Part shown: piece after piece, positions 4,287-6,066 of the stretch
Position numbering within the stretch: position 1 is the stretch's first letter
Layout of the letters: each line of letters starts with the position of its first letter
From: Patescibacteria group bacterium
Lineage (GTDB): Bacteria > Patescibacteriota > Minisyncoccia > Phycocordibacterales > PALSA-1337
Assembly (NCBI GenBank): GCA_028871265.1
Contig: JAGWNR010000042.1
Span: 1-6,066, forward strand
Direction of reading: 5' to 3'
DNA: 6,066 nt
Position numbers and translations under genes: made by a program
Notes under the pieces: generated by a model
Databases searched by the model: none
Told to the model about the DNA's origin: nothing
Seen by the model: only the letters and a program-made list of their open reading frames with translations

Positions 4287-6002
4287 ATGGTAATTGCATC
4301 GCGCACTCGGATCAGAATTATCTTAGTCGGCATTGTGATCGGTGTAATTATTATCATTGGTCGTCTGTATTGGTTGCAAATCGTTCATGGAGATTATTAT
4401 CGTGAACGAGCCAACGAACAATATATTAATCCGCAAGGCGGATTATTTGATCGTGGCACAATTTATTTTACAACCAAAGACGGCATTCATATTGCAGCGG
4501 CAACAATTCAAAATGGTTTTACGTTGGCAATTGACCCCAATAAAATAACTGATCCAGCCGGCGCTTTTGCAAAGATTAATGCCATTATACCTATTGACCA
4601 GGTTAAATTCATGACCGCGGCGGCAAAGAAGAATGATCCGTATGAAGAGATTACTGATAAAATGACGGTTCAGGATGGCGCCAAAATCGCTGCTTTGAAT
4701 TGGCCCGGCGTTATTGTGGCCAAGGAAAATTGGCGATATTATCCGACCGGTCCATTAGGAGCACAGACCATTGGTATTATTGGATATGCTACCGGCACAG
4801 AAATGATTGGACAGTACGGATTAGAGCGTCAATATAATGCGACGCTTGATCGTGATGATAGTCAAGTCAACACAAATTTCTTTGCGGAGCTTTTTTCTGA
4901 TTTAAAAGCCACTGCAATTGATGGTAAAAGTCCCGAGGGCGATGTTGTAACCTCAATTGAACCTAACGTGGAAGCCTATCTAGACCAAACATTGGCTGCT
5001 ACAAAAAAACAGTGGCAATCTGATGAAATTGGCGGCATTATCATGGACCCAAAAACAGGAGCAATTTATGCCATGGATTCTTTGCCGTCGTATGACCCGA
5101 ATAATCGTGCTTCGGCATCAAATTTATCCGTTTTCTCAAACCCATTAGTTCAAAATGTTTATGAGATGGGTTCAATAATAAAACCGCTCACAATGGCTGC
5201 CGGTATCGATTCTGGTGCGGTGACTGCTTCCACTACATATAATGATACCGGTTGCATAGTTGTGGACGGCAAACATATTTGTAACTATGACCTCAGGGCT
5301 CGTGGTGTAATTCCAATGCAGCAAATTCTGTCGCAATCTCTGAATGTCGGTGCTTCATACATAGCTCTAACAATGGGTTCGACCACTATGAGGCGATATT
5401 TCTTGAACTATGGATTTGGTTCGACTACTGGCGTTGACGAACCATCAGAACAAGCCGGTTTGGTTGGTAATTTGACTAACGGTAGAGATGTAAACTATGC
5501 GACAGCTTCATTTGGACAGGGTATTGCTATTTCACCGCTTGAAACAGTGCGTGCACTATCGGCTATTGCTAATGGTGGATATTTAGTCACACCGCATGTG
5601 GCTGACGAAATTGATTATACGGTTGGTGGTTATAAAACTATTAACCCCGGTCCAGGTTTACGTGTTTTTTCTACTTCAACTGCCGAGACAGTGACCAACA
5701 TGCTCATAAATGTAGTAGATCAAGTAATGGATCCGGCTCACGCGGAAATTGTCGTACCTCATTATTCTGTTGCTTCAAAAACCGGAACGGCCCAAATGCC
5801 CGCACCGACCGGGGGATATTATCCCGACAGATACTTACATTCATTTTTCACCTATTTTCCCGCCCACGACCCTAGATTTATAGTTTTTATGTACCAAATT
5901 TATCCCAAAAATGTTCAGTATGCCTCTGAAACACTGACTGATCCGGTTTTTAATATTGTAAAATATTTGATAAACTATTACAGTATTCCACCTGATCGAT
6001 AG
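4287..6002 (+). CDS. ftsI: Class B penicillin-binding protein, FtsI/PBP3-type septal transpeptidase
   Basis: The enzyme crosslinks peptidoglycan stem peptides, with its catalytic domain outside the membrane. The 571-residue product has a basic N-terminus and one membrane anchor at about 11-30. A class B PBP dimerisation domain (about 45-205) includes FDRGTIYFTTKDG (54-66), a variant of the family RGxIxDRxG motif, and the GQYGLERQYNATL segment (175-187). The transpeptidase domain (about 245-560) has all three active-site motifs: S296-I-I-K299 with the nucleophile Ser296, S351-L-N353, and K498-T-G500 followed by TAQ. There is no PASTA domain. The ATG at 4287 is 5 bases after the ftsL-like gene. 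An ATG at 4282 in another frame gives only three codons. Position after the ftsL-like gene favours the division role over an elongation-type PBP2, though sequence alone does not settle this. No Shine-Dalgarno is visible. Confidence 0.93.
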   Translation: MVIASRTRIRIILVGIVIGVIIIIGRLYWLQIVHGDYYRERANEQYINPQGGLFDRGTIYFTTKDGIHIAAATIQNGFTLAIDPNKITDPAGAFAKINAIIPIDQVKFMTAAAKKNDPYEEITDKMTVQDGAKIAALNWPGVIVAKENWRYYPTGPLGAQTIGIIGYATGTEMIGQYGLERQYNATLDRDDSQVNTNFFAELFSDLKATAIDGKSPEGDVVTSIEPNVEAYLDQTLAATKKQWQSDEIGGIIMDPKTGAIYAMDSLPSYDPNNRASASNLSVFSNPLVQNVYEMGSIIKPLTMAAGIDSGAVTASTTYNDTGCIVVDGKHICNYDLRARGVIPMQQILSQSLNVGASYIALTMGSTTMRRYFLNYGFGSTTGVDEPSEQAGLVGNLTNGRDVNYATASFGQGIAISPLETVRALSAIANGGYLVTPHVADEIDYTVGGYKTINPGPGLRVFSTSTAETVTNMLINVVDQVMDPAHAEIVVPHYSVASKTGTAQMPAPTGGYYPDRYLHSFFTYFPAHDPRFIVFMYQIYPKNVQYASETLTDPVFNIVKYLINYYSIPPDR

Positions 6003-6041
6003 ATATTAGAAAATAGAAATAGAAAAAAGAATGATGTTAGC

Positions 6042-6066
6042 ATGATTGCACTACTCTACTTTCTAT
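6042..6066 (+). CDS. Possible first codons of the next gene (3' partial)
   Basis: An ATG at 6042 opens a frame, MIALLYFL, that runs off the window. The hydrophobic start would suit a membrane protein such as the MraY or FtsW encoded next in many dcw clusters, but eight residues cannot identify it. Nearby ATGs at 6031 and 6034 hit TGA at 6043-6045. An A-rich stretch (6021-6030) precedes it, without a true Shine-Dalgarno. Confidence 0.25.

Overview
The window looks like a chromosomal segment from a Candidate Phyla Radiation (Patescibacteria) bacterium, most likely of the Parcubacteria group. This is inferred from the combination of genes and not from any database search. The cues are a Ser/Thr/Gly-rich surface protein with YadA-head-like repeats, a secreted Fn3 plus peptidoglycan-binding protein, a compact mraZ-rsmH-ftsL-like-ftsI cluster with diverged small members, and the absence of clear Shine-Dalgarno sequences. 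TGA is a stop codon here (it ends rsmH where the family normally ends), so the standard bacterial code applies, not the TGA=Gly code of Gracilibacteria/Absconditabacteria.

All supported genes are on the + strand. Bases 1-2302 hold two envelope genes 15 bases apart, probably one transcript. The first is the 3' end of a large repeat-bearing surface protein, with its start outside the window. The second is a complete exported protein with an Fn3 domain and two peptidoglycan-binding repeats. Bases 2303-2494 are the main non-coding stretch and are dense with signals. They hold a tandem pair of 17-base near-palindromic repeats, a strong rho-independent terminator, a perfect DnaA-box 9-mer, a candidate promoter, and a set of AAGTGG boxes that match the known MraZ operator type just ahead of mraZ.

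Bases 2495-6002 are the start of a division and cell wall (dcw) cluster. MraZ is the regulator, RsmH the 16S rRNA m4C1402 methyltransferase, then a short bitopic protein in the ftsL position, then a class B penicillin-binding protein (FtsI type) with all three transpeptidase motifs. Spacing is tight (3, 56 and 5 bases), so one operon led by the mraZ promoter and autoregulated by MraZ is the simplest reading. FtsL and FtsI would act together at the septum. The last 64 bases are AT-rich and may contain the first codons of the next cluster gene.

I see no mobile element, CRISPR array, RNA gene or clearly new system. The most noteworthy points are the tandem dyad repeats before the terminator, the layout of the MraZ operator, a hairpin/micro-repeat that coincides with an extra ~10-residue segment in RsmH, and a similar micro-repeat in the linker of the peptidoglycan-binding protein.
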